A stretch of DNA of 6,162 nucleotides from Burkholderiaceae bacterium (lineage in GTDB: Bacteria > Pseudomonadota > Gammaproteobacteria > Burkholderiales > Burkholderiaceae_D): the NCBI GenBank assembly GCA_014379395.1, contig JACMLV010000104.1, forward strand, positions 1 to 6,162, in the 5' to 3' direction. The notes beneath the pieces are model-generated. The model saw only the letters and a program-made list of their open reading frames with translations. It searched no databases and was not told the DNA's origin. Positions 6,072 to 6,162 of the stretch are shown here, piece by piece (within the stretch, counting starts at the first letter, position 1; each line of letters begins with the position of its first letter). A program made the position numbers and the translations under genes.

Positions 6072-6162
6072 ATGCGCACCGCCACCTATTACCTCCACCT
6101 GTTGCTGGGCGTTCTGCCGGGCGCGCTTGGCGCGCTGGCGCTGGGCGGCGCCCCCCAGGCCC
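6072..6162 (+). CDS. Start of a gene cut by the right edge; N-terminus looks like a signal peptide or membrane anchor
   Basis: An ATG at 6072 opens a frame of 30 complete codons to the window end. The product begins MRTATYYLHLLLGVLPGALG and continues with Ala/Leu/Gly-rich sequence: one Arg, a hydrophobic core, then small residues, as expected of a secretion signal or first membrane helix. The same frame has a TAG stop at 6012-6014 and no earlier ATG. There is no clear Shine-Dalgarno sequence, but a good promoter (5965-5993) lies upstream. Too little is visible to name a family. It appears to be transcribed separately from the transporter operon. Confidence 0.5.
   Translation, partial: MRTATYYLHLLLGVLPGALGALALGGAPQA

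Noticed and set aside
1..6162. CRISPR arrays, tRNA or rRNA genes, transposase genes
   Set aside because: No spaced direct repeats, cloverleaf-type sequences, rRNA segments or transposase-like frames are visible.

Overview
The window is GC-rich (roughly two-thirds G+C by eye) and densely coding. It looks like chromosomal DNA from a proteobacterium, most likely a betaproteobacterium of the Oxalobacteraceae type (Massilia/Duganella/Janthinobacterium). That assignment rests on composition, codon use and the style of the intergenic repeats, not on a marker gene, so it is tentative.

Layout. Positions 1-452 (minus strand) hold the N-terminal 150 residues of a TetR-family repressor of the CecR/YbiH type, cut off by the left edge. 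Positions 453-688 form a divergent control region. Two convincing sigma70-type promoters overlap head to head there and share a perfect 22-bp dyad (479-500), and a small hairpin repeat lies in the leader (560-581). Positions 689-5882 (plus strand) hold a four-gene operon: a HlyD-type membrane fusion protein (ybhG-like), a tandem two-domain ABC ATPase (ybhF-like), and two ABC-2 permeases (ybhS-like and ybhR-like). The first two junctions overlap (ATGA and TGATG). The third is split by a 156-bp palindromic repeat (4566-4721) that looks inserted. Positions 5883-6071 are an AT-rich non-coding stretch with a good promoter and several dyads, in front of a gene that starts at 6072 and runs off the right edge.

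How the genes work together. The set matches the enterobacterial cecR-ybhGFSR locus. The ATPase should drive a YbhS/YbhR heterodimer in the inner membrane, YbhG should bridge the periplasm towards an outer-membrane channel of the TolC type (not encoded here), and the TetR protein should repress the operon and itself through the shared dyad. The E. coli homologues have been linked to drug sensitivity and efflux (cefoperazone, chloramphenicol, tetracycline) and to cation/proton exchange. The substrate here cannot be read from sequence.

I see no wholly new system. The points most worth a second look are the insertion-like palindrome between the two permease genes, the compact divergent promoter/operator with a probably leaderless repressor mRNA, the ATPase motif changes that fall into one composite nucleotide site, and the cluster of dyads at the downstream promoter.
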